A stretch of DNA of 64,000 nt from the NCBI GenBank assembly GCA_903813345.2, contig CAIIXF020000002.1, positions 3,760,001 through 3,824,000 of the forward strand. Reading direction: 5' to 3'. This document shows positions 13,032 through 25,289 of the stretch, piece after piece. The notes below the pieces were generated by a model. The model was not told the origin of the DNA. It saw only the letters and a program-made list of their open reading frames with translations, and did no database searches. Made by a program: the position numbers and the translations under genes. Position 1 is the first letter of the stretch, and the number at the start of each line of letters is the position of its first letter. The DNA is from Owenia fusiformis. Lineage: Eukaryota > Annelida > Polychaeta > Sabellida > Oweniidae.

Positions 13032-13259
13032 CGAAAAAATAAGCAGCACTTTAGGCCACCTAAATACAACTCGTCAGTTGTATCCAGTTGGAATCCCAGC
13101 GTAATGTTTTTAATTATATGGTTGTGCTTTGATTTTACGCTGAAAAGATTTATAAATACGTCAACTTTATATTAAAACATTTATTATCTTTTCAGTTGTA
13201 TTAAAATGTAAAATATGATATATGTCAGCTTATTGCTTTCTGGAGAACAGTCAAGGTTT

Positions 13260-14057
13260 AAAGGATCTTGTACACCTGCCATTATGATCTCCCCATGAAC
13301 AAAAATAAATTCATCTGATTTTTCAAAATAAATATACTGCTTTTATTATTACATTTATATGTACACTAGTATCTTGTTGACCTATATTCAGCACTGTATT
13401 GATGAATGGGCCACTTTTTAGGGCAATATTCAATCATAAAGTTTACAGGGGTAGAGATGCCAAACCAGGAAGTCTTTTTGTGTCTGTCAAAATCCATTTG
13501 CATCCTACACATCCCTACATCTTATCAAAATATGTTATTAATTAATGAATCATAACAGTATAATCTTTGGATTTACAAAGTTGTATGGGATTTCATAAGT
13601 GTAAAAGTTGCTTTTGAAGCATTTTTCTATAGCCATTTTGTAGGAAAAAAATGATGAAAAAAATGAATAATCTTTTAATTTGAAGTATGACCTGAATCGA
13701 TTGCAAACTTTATAAGTGCACATCTGATCTGAAATACCATTTGTGTCATATTGTGAAATTATTTAATTTGCAATCGATTCAGGTCATGGTGTATTTTAGG
13801 TATTTTTGTGAAAATCAATAGAAACCAATGGCCTCCATTGGAATCTGATGGTATCCACATGTTAAGTCAATAGAACACATCCAATGTCAAGTCAATACAC
13901 CCTTGCTGAACTTAATGACCCCAACCTCAGCCCATGTGGGGCCAAACGCTTAAATATTTTCCAAAGTATTATGTAACATTGTATTCTTTATATTACACCT
14001 AAAAATGATTCATTTTGTTCATGGGGAGATCATAATGGCAGGTGTACAAGATCCTTT
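13260..14057. mobile_element. MITE-like foldback inside the giant element
   Basis: AAAGGATCTTGTACACCTGCC at 13260 continues through ATTATGATCTCCCCATGAAC and returns as complement ending at 14057. A second inner pair (GACCTGAATCGATTGCAA near 13689, complement near 13770) makes the structure double-stemmed. No coding capacity. Confidence 0.7.
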
Positions 14058-14250
14058 GGTACAATGAATCGGACACTCATGTAAATCGACATGGTTATAA
14101 CATTGAACTCAATTCAGTAAATTAGTTATTTCTATGAATCACAGCGGGATTGGTTTCATTTTATATGATTGCCAACTCTGGCGGTTTTTTTGTAAATGCT
14201 TTTGACCGCTGGAAATGTGAAACTGATACAGTATTATTCAATTGTTTTAT

Positions 14251-14362
14251 GTCTTGGTCATATTTGCTCCGATTTTCACTACGGCGCCCGGCCGATTGAG
14301 TATTGTGTTCAGAAATGTATTCAATTTTGAACAAAATACTCGCAGCAAATGTGATCCAGGAA
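14251..14362. mobile_element. GC-rich palindromic MITE, truncated copy
   Basis: Contains TTTGCTCCGATTTTCACTACGG, CGCCCGGCCGATTGAGTATT and TTCAATTTTGAACAAAATAC, the same blocks as the fuller copies at 40.0-40.3 and 43.5-43.8 kb. Much of the right stem is missing. Confidence 0.75.
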
Positions 14363-14689
14363 TTACACAGCGGTATTTCGAACATACTATTGTTGCTTAA
14401 CCACGACCTAGCCAATTTTAAAATCATACTCCTTATTTAAATCCAAGTAAACGATCAATGTCTAGGTATTTGGCGTTTGATGATACTATGGCCCTTGGCG
14501 AATTATGATTAGATGAACTGAGGTCAACATTAATGTTTCTTGTACAAGGTCATCCCAAGGTCTAAGATAAATATTTAGGTATTTTACGTTTCAAGACCTT
14601 TGGACAAATTCGATTCAACGATGTATTAAAGTTAAAATGTATACAGAGATAAAATAGGTTATCTCCTATCGTTTCCTTGTGTATACGTT

Positions 14690-14950
14690 TATGTCTCTGC
14701 GTAATAACGCAGATGCGAGCAGGTAGTTACCAATCTCACCACAAGGTGGCTCGTTCGGGTCAGATAGCATAGCGGGTATGGTAGAAAGTTCCCTTTAACT
14801 TAAAGTACATCTGTTTTCGTGGTTCAATTTTCATATCACCCTTAAAATGTATCTAATAGCAATGCAATTAAAATATGTCCAGTGAACGAAAATGCAATAC
14901 AAGAATAGATATTTCACTTTTTGTGATTTTGTAACAATGGGGTTATTTTT
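14690..14950 (+). repeat. Dispersed repeat, inverted copy of 39.2-39.4 kb
   Basis: GCAGATGCGAGCAGGTAGTT, ACCAATCTCACCACAAGGTGG, AAGTTCCCTTTAA, GTCCAGTGAACG and TTTCACTTTTTGTGATTTT match 39190-39425 in reverse complement with substitutions and small indels. It could be a SINE-like unit; no pol III boxes were recognised. Confidence 0.65.
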
Positions 14951-15395
14951 TGTATATGTAACATGGTCATTTTCACATTTTATATTATTACTGTTCATAT
15001 TAGTCAATCCCTATTCATCTCAATATAACAGGTCCCTAAGTAGGTTGTTTGCAGTTTTACTCTTTTAATACCATGTTCACTTTTCACCTTGAGTTATTCA
15101 ACTATGCAAACTGTGTCAGTTTTATATATCTATTGTTCCCCTATATGGTCTTTCTCACTCACATGTAGCTGAGTTTGCATTGGGTGTTGGCTTGTCAGTA
15201 GTTGCTGTAAGAGTTCATGTTGTACATTACAGAGCATTGTATTTTAAACATTGAAGTTTGAAATATACTATTTTATATATATTTTAATTTGAAGTTCGAG
15301 TTATTTTATTGCCACCCACGGGCCTTCCACACGCCCATTTACATATAACGCTTTGAAACAACTTTAAAAAGTGAGCAATGTCAGTGTTGTGATAA

Positions 15396-16192
15396 TAGAG
15401 AATTTTCGTTATAAGTTGTTTCAAAAACTTATACGTATACTTATAGTTTAAAGGGTCTTGTCGAACTAAAATCAATTCAAATTGATTTTCATAATCTGTA
15501 CCAAGTGGGGCATAACTATTCCCGATATAGTCAAGCTTCATCATCAACTAGGGACTGCGAATACAATGTCCTTTGCTAGTGTTAATTATGAACACGATAA
15601 ACTAAATTCTAGTTGACGGGTCCTTGTAGTGTACGATAAACAAGACCCTTTAAAGTGAATCACTACACGAACGAGTCGATCATTTCAAAGTTCTCATGAA
15701 ATTATAAGGTCAATTTTTAAGTTTTTACGTATAAAAGGGCCTTTATACGCAGATTATAAACTTACAGAGTTGGATCTCCGCATAGTATATGTGTGGACCT
15801 ACTGACCAGAATGGCTTATTAAAATTAATCGGATGAATAGGCATAGTATCCAATCAAATAGCTCGACTCATTCATTAGCTGAACTAATTCTCCCTTCGTT
15901 ATTTCTACAAGGTGATTCAAAACGATCATCTACAAAAAATATATTTGAGAGTAGATAAATCTGTAAAACCCGTGTGCTATATCAGCCTATTTGATTCTAG
16001 AAAACACATTTGACACAACTAAACATGCTTTACATCAAGGGGGTACGGATGGTATGCCATTGGCCCTTTTTATTACCGTCCTAGGAGATATTTCCCGACG
16101 AATTAGGAAATTATGAAACACCTTGTTTATTGGGTTTATAAGTATAAGTATACGTATAAGTTTTTAAAAAACTTATAACGAAAATTCTCTAA
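15396..16192. mobile_element. MITE-like foldback, ~0.8 kb
   Basis: AGAGAATTTTCGTTATAAGTT at 15398, followed by an AAAACTTATACGTATACTTA stem, returns as complement at about 16138-16192. A second inner pair (AAAGGGTCTTGT near 15450, complement near 15645) lies within. No transposase. A (GAT)n microsatellite follows at about 16275-16297. Confidence 0.65.
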
Positions 16193-16779
16193 TAACGCCC
16201 CTCATACCTATTTATTACAGGTCGTGTAGACCATTGTTGCCTGATTTATAGCAAAAACATTGACTTTTGCACGTTGATGATGATGATGATGATGATGCGC
16301 CTCTTATAATAGATCTCATATCTTAGAAGCATATCAGTTAAAAAAATACTAGAAGACCTTACATATTTTGCCATGCACTGCGCCTATTCATTTGGCAATT
16401 CAGTTGTAAATTTTATCTTGAAAAAAATAAATCTTCCAAATTTGTTGAGTTTTCTTGCAGAAATCGCCTACCCCCCCCCCCTCCATCCATTTTGTATGAT
16501 CACAAGGCGTGATTTAAGCTGCTGATATTCTTCTTTAAACGAGTCGGATTTTCAAAATCTATAAGTTGGACTCCCTTTATAGAAGCTTTGATGCTTAATG
16601 CTGAAATTTTATTGTTTATCCATACATTTTAAGAAAAAATGTATAACAAAAGATGTTAAAGCCAAATGTTGCCCTAAAAATTCAGAAAATGTAAAAAATT
16701 TCGAATTTTCTATGTACAGGCCTTGTTGCCCCTTTAAGAAGCTTAATATGTAAATTATCTAATCAAACACTTCGTCCAC

Positions 16780-16995
16780 CATTTTGAAACACTAATCAAT
16801 CCAATCTGTGCTAGCGATTCATAGGGCGAGCCAGTGGGATATTTCCAGGGTTCATACACACCTGGAAATGTCAGGGAAATTGACTTGATTTTCCAAGTGC
16901 TGGAAATGTCAGGTAATTTTAAAATTAGGTCAAAAGGGCCAAAGATGACCGGGAATTTTGAAACGGTAGACATGTCAGGGAAATGTCAGGGAAAT
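16780..16995 (-). repeat. Degenerate 'TTTCCCTGACATTTCC' repeat
   Basis: Several spaced variants of CATTTCCCTGACATTTCC and CCAGGTGTG occur on the minus strand. Motifs of this kind are widespread as dispersed repeats in animal genomes. The open frame across it is a by-product. Confidence 0.4.
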
Positions 16996-17023
16996 TTGTA
17001 TCAGTGTTGAAAAAATAATGTTC

Positions 17024-18362
17024 CAGAGATAAATGTTTCCAAACTGTTTTGAAACAAACTAACGTCTTGTTTTCAACCTACACCTTGCTCCTTTCTGTCG
17101 TATTTAATAAAACAAAAATAGTATATCACGGAGGGATACGAACCACTCACCTGGGACTTGGTTATTCACTAGCGCCATAGGCGTTCTACTATTCTGGATA
17201 CAACTGACGAGTCGTATTTAAATGGAGACAAAAGTGAGGATCATTTTGAATTGACGCTCGGTATAAATATATAATACTTTTGTTCTTTCATATCGGTAGC
17301 TCGTTGGTCTCATGGTTAGCGTGCCTGGCTTCCATAGTCTAGGTTAGTTGATCGAGACCCGTTCATGTCGAACTTTTTGATTTGCTTGTTGTCAAGATAT
17401 AATAAGTAGGGCAAAATCCAGAAAAAGTAGATCAAAAATACTCCAATGGAGTATAAAATTGTCACCAGGATTCCGGAATGAGACGAATGTTAACTCGTGA
17501 AATCTCGGTAGATAAAGTAGGTCAGAAAATCCGGATTAATCCGAACAAGGTTCGGGAATTTCCGTCATAAGAAGTAGGTCAAAAATACTCCAATGGAGTA
17601 TAAAATTGTCACCAGGATTCCGAAATACGACGAATCGAATCGGCAAACTTCGGTACAATAATGAAGTGCATAAAAATCGTGAAACAGGTGTCAGGGGCTT
17701 CCCTCATCTTTCCATAAATGGTTCTAAAAGCCTTATATGGATCTATCACGTGACATTCAAAATGACGTTCCTATATGGTTCTATGGGCCTTATATGGATC
17801 TTTCGAACACGTGACCAAATCAAAATCAAAATCAAAATTTTACCTTGACCATTGGATGGGATTTCATAGAAAATATCAAAGAAAACATATTCTCGTGATC
17901 CTTAAATCACTTAAATTCGATCATTTTATCTTCACCCCTTGATGGAATTTTATGAAAGAAGTTATGAAAACACATCATCATGTAAGGGTTTTCAGCTAAA
18001 TTAGCTCGTTTTATCTTGACCCTTCAATTGAATTTCATTGAAAAATGTTTCATGAAAAATATCATGTTATGATTTGTATTTAAATAAGACCGTTTCATTT
18101 AAATACTTGCTGGATAATATTTCATTAAAAAACGCACTTTAAAAATATTTCAGGATTTGCCTTAATTTATCAATGTAATGTAAGTATTAGATTGACTCTC
18201 AAATAGGGTTCTATTTTAACTTTTTTATTGAAATTAATACTAGGCAGGACTCACTCTCTTAATAGCTAATAAAAATTCAACCCTTGGATGTGATTTCGTT
18301 GAAAAAAAAATATGACAAGTCCAGAATCAAATGATTTGTCCAGAACCTCTTAAGATCCTGTT
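17024..18362 (-). repeat. Right terminal inverted repeat of the giant foldback
   Basis: This is the uninterrupted arm and serves as the empty-site reference for the Gypsy insertion in the left arm (GGCTTCCCTCATC at 17697-17709 matches the restored left junction). It contains a tRNA-like segment at about 17296-17372. Confidence 0.85.
17296..17372 (+). ncRNA. tRNA-like pol III promoter in right TIR
   Basis: Box A-like TGGTCTCATGG (17305-17315, one mismatch to TRGYNNARNGG) precedes GATCGAGACC (17350-17359), an exact fit to box B GWTCRANNCC. The interval is normal for a tRNA gene. Between them TTAGCGTGCCTGGC resembles a tRNA-Glu-type D and anticodon arm. The T stem and acceptor stem do not pair well, so it is not a working tRNA. 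A tRNA-derived SINE head or a fossil tRNA captured by the TIR fits best. Confidence 0.45.
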
Positions 18363-19160
18363 CTCTGAAGACTGTACCATTTAAGGCTCTGGAAGCTGAT
18401 CCCATGTTATATCGAGAGGCTGTACCATCTAAGGGTCGGAGGCTATACGGCTTAGACTTGTGAAGGCATGTATTTATCCTAGGCTCTGAATGCTATAGCA
18501 ATCAAATGATCTGAAGGATCTACTATCTTGGACTATGGAGACTGATCCCATGCTATATCTGGAAGCTGTACCATCTTATACTTGTAAAAACCGTGCCTAT
18601 CTTAGCCTCTGGATGCTACAGCAATCATAGCCTCTGAAGGCTGTATCATTTTAGACTCTTGAGACTGATACCGTGTTATATCTGGAGGCCGTACCATCTT
18701 AGGGTCTTGAGGCTGCGCCATCTTAGACTCATGGAGGCTGTACCATCTTAGACTCACGGAGGCTGTACCATCTTACACTCGTGGAGGCTGTACCCATCCT
18801 AGACTCTGAATGCTATAGCAATCATAGCCTCCGAAAGCTGTGTCATCTTATACTCTAGAGACTGATCCCATGTAATATCTGGAGGCCGTACCATCTAAGG
18901 GTCTGGAGGCTGTACCATCTTAGACTAATGGAGGCTGTACCCATTGTAGGCTCTGACTGCTATGGCAATTTTAGATTCTGAATGTTGTATCATCTTGGAC
19001 TCTGGATGCTGAATACATATTACACTCTAGAGGCTGTATCATATTAGATTCTCGAGACTGCACTAATCTTATACTCTGGAGGCTGTACCATCTATATACT
19101 ATGGAGGCTAGACCAACTCAGGCTCTTCTGAACTATTCTATGGTCTCAGGTTCTACCATA
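18363..19160 (+). repeat. 24-25 bp minisatellite, right block
   Basis: Continuation, in the same orientation, of the array interrupted at 5953. Units such as GACTCATGGAGGCTGTACC and ATCTTAGACTC are clear near 18700-18800. Confidence 0.85.
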
Positions 19161-19169
19161 TTAGGTTAT

Positions 19170-19790
19170 TGGATGATATGTTCTGGTATTGAAGCGCACC
19201 ATATACGCTGTAGATTGAATCATATTCCATGTTATTAAATAAGTCTTTTCAGAACATATGCACTACACTATTTGCGTTTATTATGCTCTGTTACTATGGC
19301 AACCCCTTAACCAATCTTGTACAGACTCACTATATTAAAGAATAACATCAGTATCCATGAGCTCTATAAATATAACTTTGACTGGTTTTGTAAAAATAAC
19401 TATTTTTTAGGAAATTATCCCTGAAAAGTGCCACGCCCACTTTTTAGTAGATAGAGGTAGTCACAATAGAATAGAGTTCAGAGTCAAAGACATAATTTTA
19501 ATCATCATATTTATCATGTTATCTTATTAAAAACTCCCCAAATATGTTTTTAGGGTACATTAATGTTCATTTTCAAATGATTTGAAGAGAAGTTGCAACA
19601 TCTGTTATTATAAGAAGCTTCGGATTTACCTGAAATATTAAAGATTTTGAGCAATTAAATTGTGTTCCTATGGTAACCAATTGACTGATTAATGTCAAAA
19701 CTGTTGCGACAACTCACTATACATAGGTGCATGATCCCTGAAGATTTTATAATGATTGGAGTTATAGAACAGAAATTATTAATGATAATA
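19170..19790 (-). repeat. Right arm of diverged outer inverted repeat
   Basis: Colinear reverse-complement match to 2540-3250. X-box-like palindromes are at 19290-19303 (GTTACTATGGCAAC) and 19664-19677 (GTTCCTATGGTAAC), each at a position equivalent to one in the left arm. Confidence 0.7.
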
Positions 19791-19945
19791 ATAGTACCCC
19801 CTCATAAAATTGCCCCAAGGGGTATAAATGGTGATTTTAAGGTTTTCATCTGCTTAGATTTTTGATATGTTGTTTTACTTACCTATGGCTATTGATTACA
19901 CTAGGTTTACTCTATATTGTAATTTTTTCATTTATTTGTGAATAT

Positions 19946-20224
19946 TTACAACGGTTTTACTGGAGTATATATAAAGATCCCACATTTCAGATACAATATT
20001 TGGATCGCTAGTTTAGCGTGGGCCCAATATCTATAAAAGCGGCATGCCGTTTTGTGGTTCCGAATCAATTCTTTAATTTCGTCGTTCCAAAAACGATCGT
20101 TGATCAGAAGAAACTTTTTTTCGCCCAATAGACGTGCTTTAGTCAATTTGTCTTCAACATGTATTGTAATGACTTCAGTATGAATGAAATGTCCCTTGGT
20201 GTTCTGGTCCTGGATTGTGATCAC
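19946..20224 (-). pseudogene. Possible LINE ORF2 linker fragment
   Basis: A 92-codon open frame contains FWNDEIKELIRNHKTACRFY. This resembles the stretch between the endonuclease and reverse transcriptase domains of non-LTR retrotransposons (W-N-x-E-L-I, then basic residues and aromatics). No catalytic domain is present. The match is short and could be chance. Confidence 0.25.
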
Positions 20225-20244
20225 TGCGTCAAATGTGAAATTCC

Positions 20245-20372
20245 AAGCAATTTCTAGACGTGCAAAGATAGTCTAGGAACTCCGCGTATCTAGAGATTCC
20301 AAGACGTGTCAAGAGGTGCAAAGACCTCGCGTGTAAAGAGCGTGTCAAGAGTTTTGATATCTCTTTGCACAG
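20245..20372. repeat. Cluster of CGTGTCAAGAG / CGTGCAAAGAC motifs
   Basis: CTAGACGTGCAAAGA, AGACGTGTCAAGAGG, GCGTGTAAAGAGCGTGTCAAGAG and complements occur within 125 bp. A second cluster is at 25290-25415 and an isolated relative near 21955-21995. Function unknown. Confidence 0.5.
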
Positions 20373-23300
20373 CCTTATCAAAACAAACAGTATAATTAGA
20401 CCGGCCACATGTTGTTATGCCCTATAGTCGCGCTTAATTATACTTTACTAGGATTGGAATATAACAATCATTTTAATTTCGTGTTAATAATAATTTGTGT
20501 TTTTTAAATAATTATCAAAATAAAATCAATTTAAAAGTATGTGTGTGCGTGTAAGTATAGCCAATAGCTTAGTCGAAATGAGTAGACGTGTGCAGATGGA
20601 GATCGCCTATCTATTTTGCTAAATCTGACATTTTTACAGGATCATGATATAGATCAAATGAAAACACGAAATGTGTTTTTCTTAGGTTTATCTACCCTGA
20701 TTTCGAGTGATTTTAACTTGGACGCATATTCCTCTTTTAAAACAGTTTGAATAATTAACAAAGTCCACTTTGAACTCTGTCAATCAAATTGTCAAATATG
20801 TAGATAGCACATGCAGGCCCGAATACAGGGGGGATAGATTGGTTCCAGCGACCCCCCAACCTCCGTGACCAAAATTGCATTTTTACCCCATACTGAGCAC
20901 CTTTTAAATTATTTTGCCCATTTTTGAACTAACATTGCCAAAGGTGAACTCCCCCTGGAATTTCTTAAAAAAGTAATCCACCCCTTGGCAAATCCTGGCT
21001 ACGGGTCTGAAACGTCATTCTGATCTTTCTGTTTCACCTGAAACATGCTCTGATATAATGAGGCATATTCTGTGATCTGAGCATATCAGATGGGAAGAGT
21101 TATGAATGTCAATAAGTGTGATTGTTATCATGTAATCATCTACCTTAATGTCAATACATTACATACATACATGTAGTAAGGCATTGTACATGTATTTAAC
21201 AACAGGTACATCCTTCTTCAAAGGACTTCATTTATACTTGTAAAATACCCTTGCAGCGAGGATGCAACAGGCACAGTTACACACGTTTTATGACCCCAAT
21301 AAGATGAAATATGAGCTGGGATGAAAGATCTCAAAAATCAAGGGCTGAGAAGATTTGAGATGTCATGGTTTACTATCATGATGCTGAAACATGTGTCGCT
21401 TATTGTCACCAGTAATAATCATGATGGGGCGACGGCAGTGCCCCGAGTCTTTTTGATCTGTTTAATCTTATTAGTTACTAATTAAAATTGAATAATTTAG
21501 GACCCCGGAAGCAAAACAGCTCTTTGTTATGAAAGGAATACACCAACCACATGGACAGAACCCCTCATGTAAACCATCTATAAATACCTTTGAAAACAAT
21601 TTGATTTCGATCTACATCTGAATCTCAGATGGAGAGTACTCTTTGACAAGATCAACATTTAAAAGTGTAGGGAAGTTTTGATAAAGATGTTTAATAGCTA
21701 ATTATTCAGACATATTGTTCTTTCATGTTGACGATCATCGAACATAATTGCAATCAACTTCCATGATATTTGCAATTTTGAATTTGCAAACATTTTGAAT
21801 GCAAATGTACTCAAGTACTATATCCTGAGTTCTGCCCGGATCCCCGAAAACGTTTAAAATCAAACTCGATTATTTAGCTAGACTTCAGAATAAAGGATTC
21901 AATAGAAACATGAAATCCATATCACTGCATAAATTGTGGAATTTCTAGTAATTTTTAGACGTGCTTAGCCGGTCTAGAAACTCGTATCTAGAGATAGGGG
22001 AGGGGAGAGAGGGCTAATTTTATAGCTGAAATTAAAAATAGCTTATGATCTATAAATATAATATATAGTTGTTCTTATAATGAACAACTATTGGTTTAAT
22101 ATCTGATATGTGGACGGATATTTCTTGATTTGGTTTAAAAAGAAACTGAATGTAGGGTTGCAAAAATGATGGAGACAAAGACCAGATTTGCAAAATTGGG
22201 GGAGTGCATTTTCCCAGGATTTCAAACAATACTATATCTAAAATGTTGCCCCTCATGTATGTTACTGTAATGTGTCACCCTAGACCCCTTTGTACCGTTT
22301 ATGCCTCAGACATATTTGCTACTCGAATGGTATACTATATCTACGACCAACACCAATCGTTCGGCATTACCCGGGGACACAGTTACACTTCACATTCTTG
22401 CATTGCCCGTGTGTCAACCATACGGCGCCCGCGCGGCCAACCTCGTTTTTAAATTTTTGATACACATCACATCTTTCAACTAGAGAGAAGCCCCGGGAGA
22501 GAAGCTAATCGGTCTTATAGAAGGCCATGATTTCTTATGATGCATTTCAATGCCTGCATAGAGATTTTTCAAAAATGTTTTCCTAGAACAGCCAGGAAAA
22601 ATAAATCACATTTTCATTTCCCAGGAACAACATAATCCGTAAGAATCCATTGACATCATTCATTTACATCTAAAATGTACTATTTTGATGTTATATGAGC
22701 AAAAATATTTTGACCAACATATTAAACAATCAGACAGACTGGCTCACTTTATGAAAGGCCATTTGTTTCTTCATCTACAGGATATTTCTACGGAAGTTTA
22801 CAATCAAGTCAATATGTTTATCTTAGTGTTTAGCATAGGTAAGAATGGGGGATGGGCTGGCGGGGGTCCTTCTTTGAATAATTCCAAGGGGTTCATATAT
22901 TATCACAATTTTGTTACAAAATCACTTGGAAAGTGCATGATTTGAAAGATTATTTGGCCAAGGCGTCCGCTGTTAACATGAGTATGAATTTTATAAAAAA
23001 AATTACTTGAATCAAAATCGAAGAATTCCTTGCCCCGTGTGTTCACCATTCACCCCGGGGGTTCACACTCGGCTCAGGTGGGGTACCTTTTTTACATTTG
23101 GTATGTCAAGCCAATGGACCCACATTTTAAGACAGATTTTTCCATTTTCTGGTATAAGAATCGGTGTGGAAAAAATGTTACCCCTCAATTGTGGTACGGC
23201 ATTGGTCCCGGGGCATTGGTCTAGTTGTTACACATATCCTTCATTTGAGGTTGTTCATGATCATTTTACTCAAAGATCTGCCTTCTTCTCGGGGCATTCG

Positions 23301-25289
23301 ATATTTCGAATGGCCTTGGTCTTATATTCTGGATATTTGGTACCCGGGGGTATGGCATTGGTTCTATATTTGGACGTTTGACATGGCATTGGTCTTGTGT
23401 TTGGACATTTGATATGGCTTTTTGGGGTTTATTTTAGTTTGTATGAGAACACATTAAATGCCAGCCCCCCCCCCAAATTACAAATCTACATCTATTCTCT
23501 CTATCCCAAAGGTGGATCGGAAGAATGAAAAACAGATGCAGACTCGGGACAGTTGCAAGGGGGGATATAATGGAGAAATTCGTTTTGATTTTGAGTCTAA
23601 CTGAAATATTTTGTCACAAATATTAATTATATACGCAAATAGCCTGTTTTATTAAATGAAACTAGGGCAAAAAATCTATTCATTAAATCTAAAGCCTAGA
23701 CGATATCTTCTGTAATCAAGGTGGTTTTGGTACACTTCCGCAATTATAAAAACAAAAACATAGACTAAATTATTAATCTTTTGTTATCATATCAGATTAA
23801 GTCAGTTTTGTCTCCGATTGTTATGCAGGTGTGTGTATCGACTCCAGTGAACAACATTAAGTGAATCAATCCTTGAAATTCCCAAATTCATTCCAAATTC
23901 TGGCCGTTAAACCCCCCCCCCCCCTCCCCCATGTCTCTTAATTACATTTATTTTGCAAATGATATATAAATTATAGATTAAAATATTTCATTTCCGAATT
24001 GCACAAAGGGCAACATGTGAAGATAAAACCGCGATCCTAAAGCTACTTGCGAAACAAAGTGGTTTATGGTCATCAATATCATTATTATATTAATACCAAT
24101 ACAATGTACCTCTATGAATATCATAAATTCACTCCTTTTTAATATCAATAGTCAAACAAATTAAGTAGTATGCTACAGTTGGTTATCAATCGGAGTTCAC
24201 GACCTATTGATTACTCTTTAATACAAAATTTAACCATTTTAAAATGGGTAACTCACACCCCCCCCCCGTCCATGTCCATGAAGTGCGTAGACTGACATAA
24301 TAGTGCCATTTATTAATTAAACATCACTGATTTATGTTGAGACATTCAGTGCGATTATTTCATTTCTTTGTTCAAAAAGTTAAAGCACCAATTAAATACA
24401 TATTTTTATCACACAAAAGGGGCAGAATACTTGACCTTGTATCAATTCATATCCCGATAATTCTTTACAAGGGAATGTTTCTTATTAAAACATAAGCAGC
24501 GCCAAGGCGTCGATTGGGGAGGGGGTCAATCCGGTGTTCTCAGGCTATGTACAGCCAAGTATCATGTTTATGTAAAAACCCTACGTTCCCGAATCACAAT
24601 CAGACAATTAATTAGTATATTTGCTGTGTCTAGCAATTGATCATAGAATTAGATGTTGCGAAAACTATGGGAACTTGTACCTGTCTGTTTATGGATAGGC
24701 TGGGAAAGAACAGCAGAGAGAATGGTACATTCGATTGAATATGCTTGTTTTGCCCAATTGTGTATTAAAATGCCCCTCATTTATCATATGTATGGTCACA
24801 AGTTAAGTCGGCGATAATTTGTATTGACTTAACTTGAAACAAATTACTCCGAAATCCAAATACTCATCGAAAAGTAAGGTTATCTTTATATTAAGCTAAT
24901 ACAAAATAAATATATAAATAGGCCTGATGTATCAGTGTTTTCAAAGTTTATTGCACGTTTTATCCTTGAAACGCCTTTCTTTTTCTTATCATGATATGTA
25001 TTTCCTTCACTTAGGATCAATGCTTTATTAACATTGCCTGTAACTGATTTATATTTTCAAAAGGCGGCATGAAATTGCCAACATGTTTAAATAAGTCAAT
25101 GTGTCAGCGTACATACAAAATAGTCTGTTTAATATTTGCTACATGTACTTGTTCCAAACAGTCTGCGAAAGAATGATTAAAAAATATATCAATTAAAAGT
25201 ATCAGAGAAAAAACTTGCAATCGTTTAAAATACGGCATGTATTGCTATTGGTAATTAGGTTAGTTGTTTACACATAATTATGTTGTTCA
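20373..25289. other. Gene-free AT-rich region
   Basis: No convincing exon, RNA gene or complete element was found. Around 20820-21010 a C-rich stretch ends in AATCCTGGCTACGGGTCTG, a type of sequence common in dispersed repeats of marine invertebrates. Around 23010-23420 several CATTGGTC / GGACATTTG variants recur, probably a degraded repeat. Poly-C runs occur near 23465, 23912 and 24258. Confidence 0.45.

Larger units (their letters stand above)
5954..18362. mobile_element. Giant foldback element with ~1.34 kb TIRs
   Basis: It begins AACAGGATCTTAAGAGG and ends with the exact complement. CTCT lies immediately outside both ends (5950-5953 and 18363-18366), a candidate 4-bp target duplication. 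The right arm runs 17024-18362. The left arm runs 5954-6623 and continues at 11653-12320 after the Gypsy insertion. Scanned stretches differ at only a few positions. Without the Gypsy the element is about 7.4 kb. The central part (12321-17023) holds nested inverted repeats and no transposase frame, so it is non-autonomous. The superfamily is unknown. Confidence 0.8.

Noticed and set aside
22204-23412. Overlapping plus-strand frames up to 124 codons
   Set aside because: Composition follows a degraded CATTGGTC/GGACATTTG repeat; three overlapping frames are equally open, which argues against coding.
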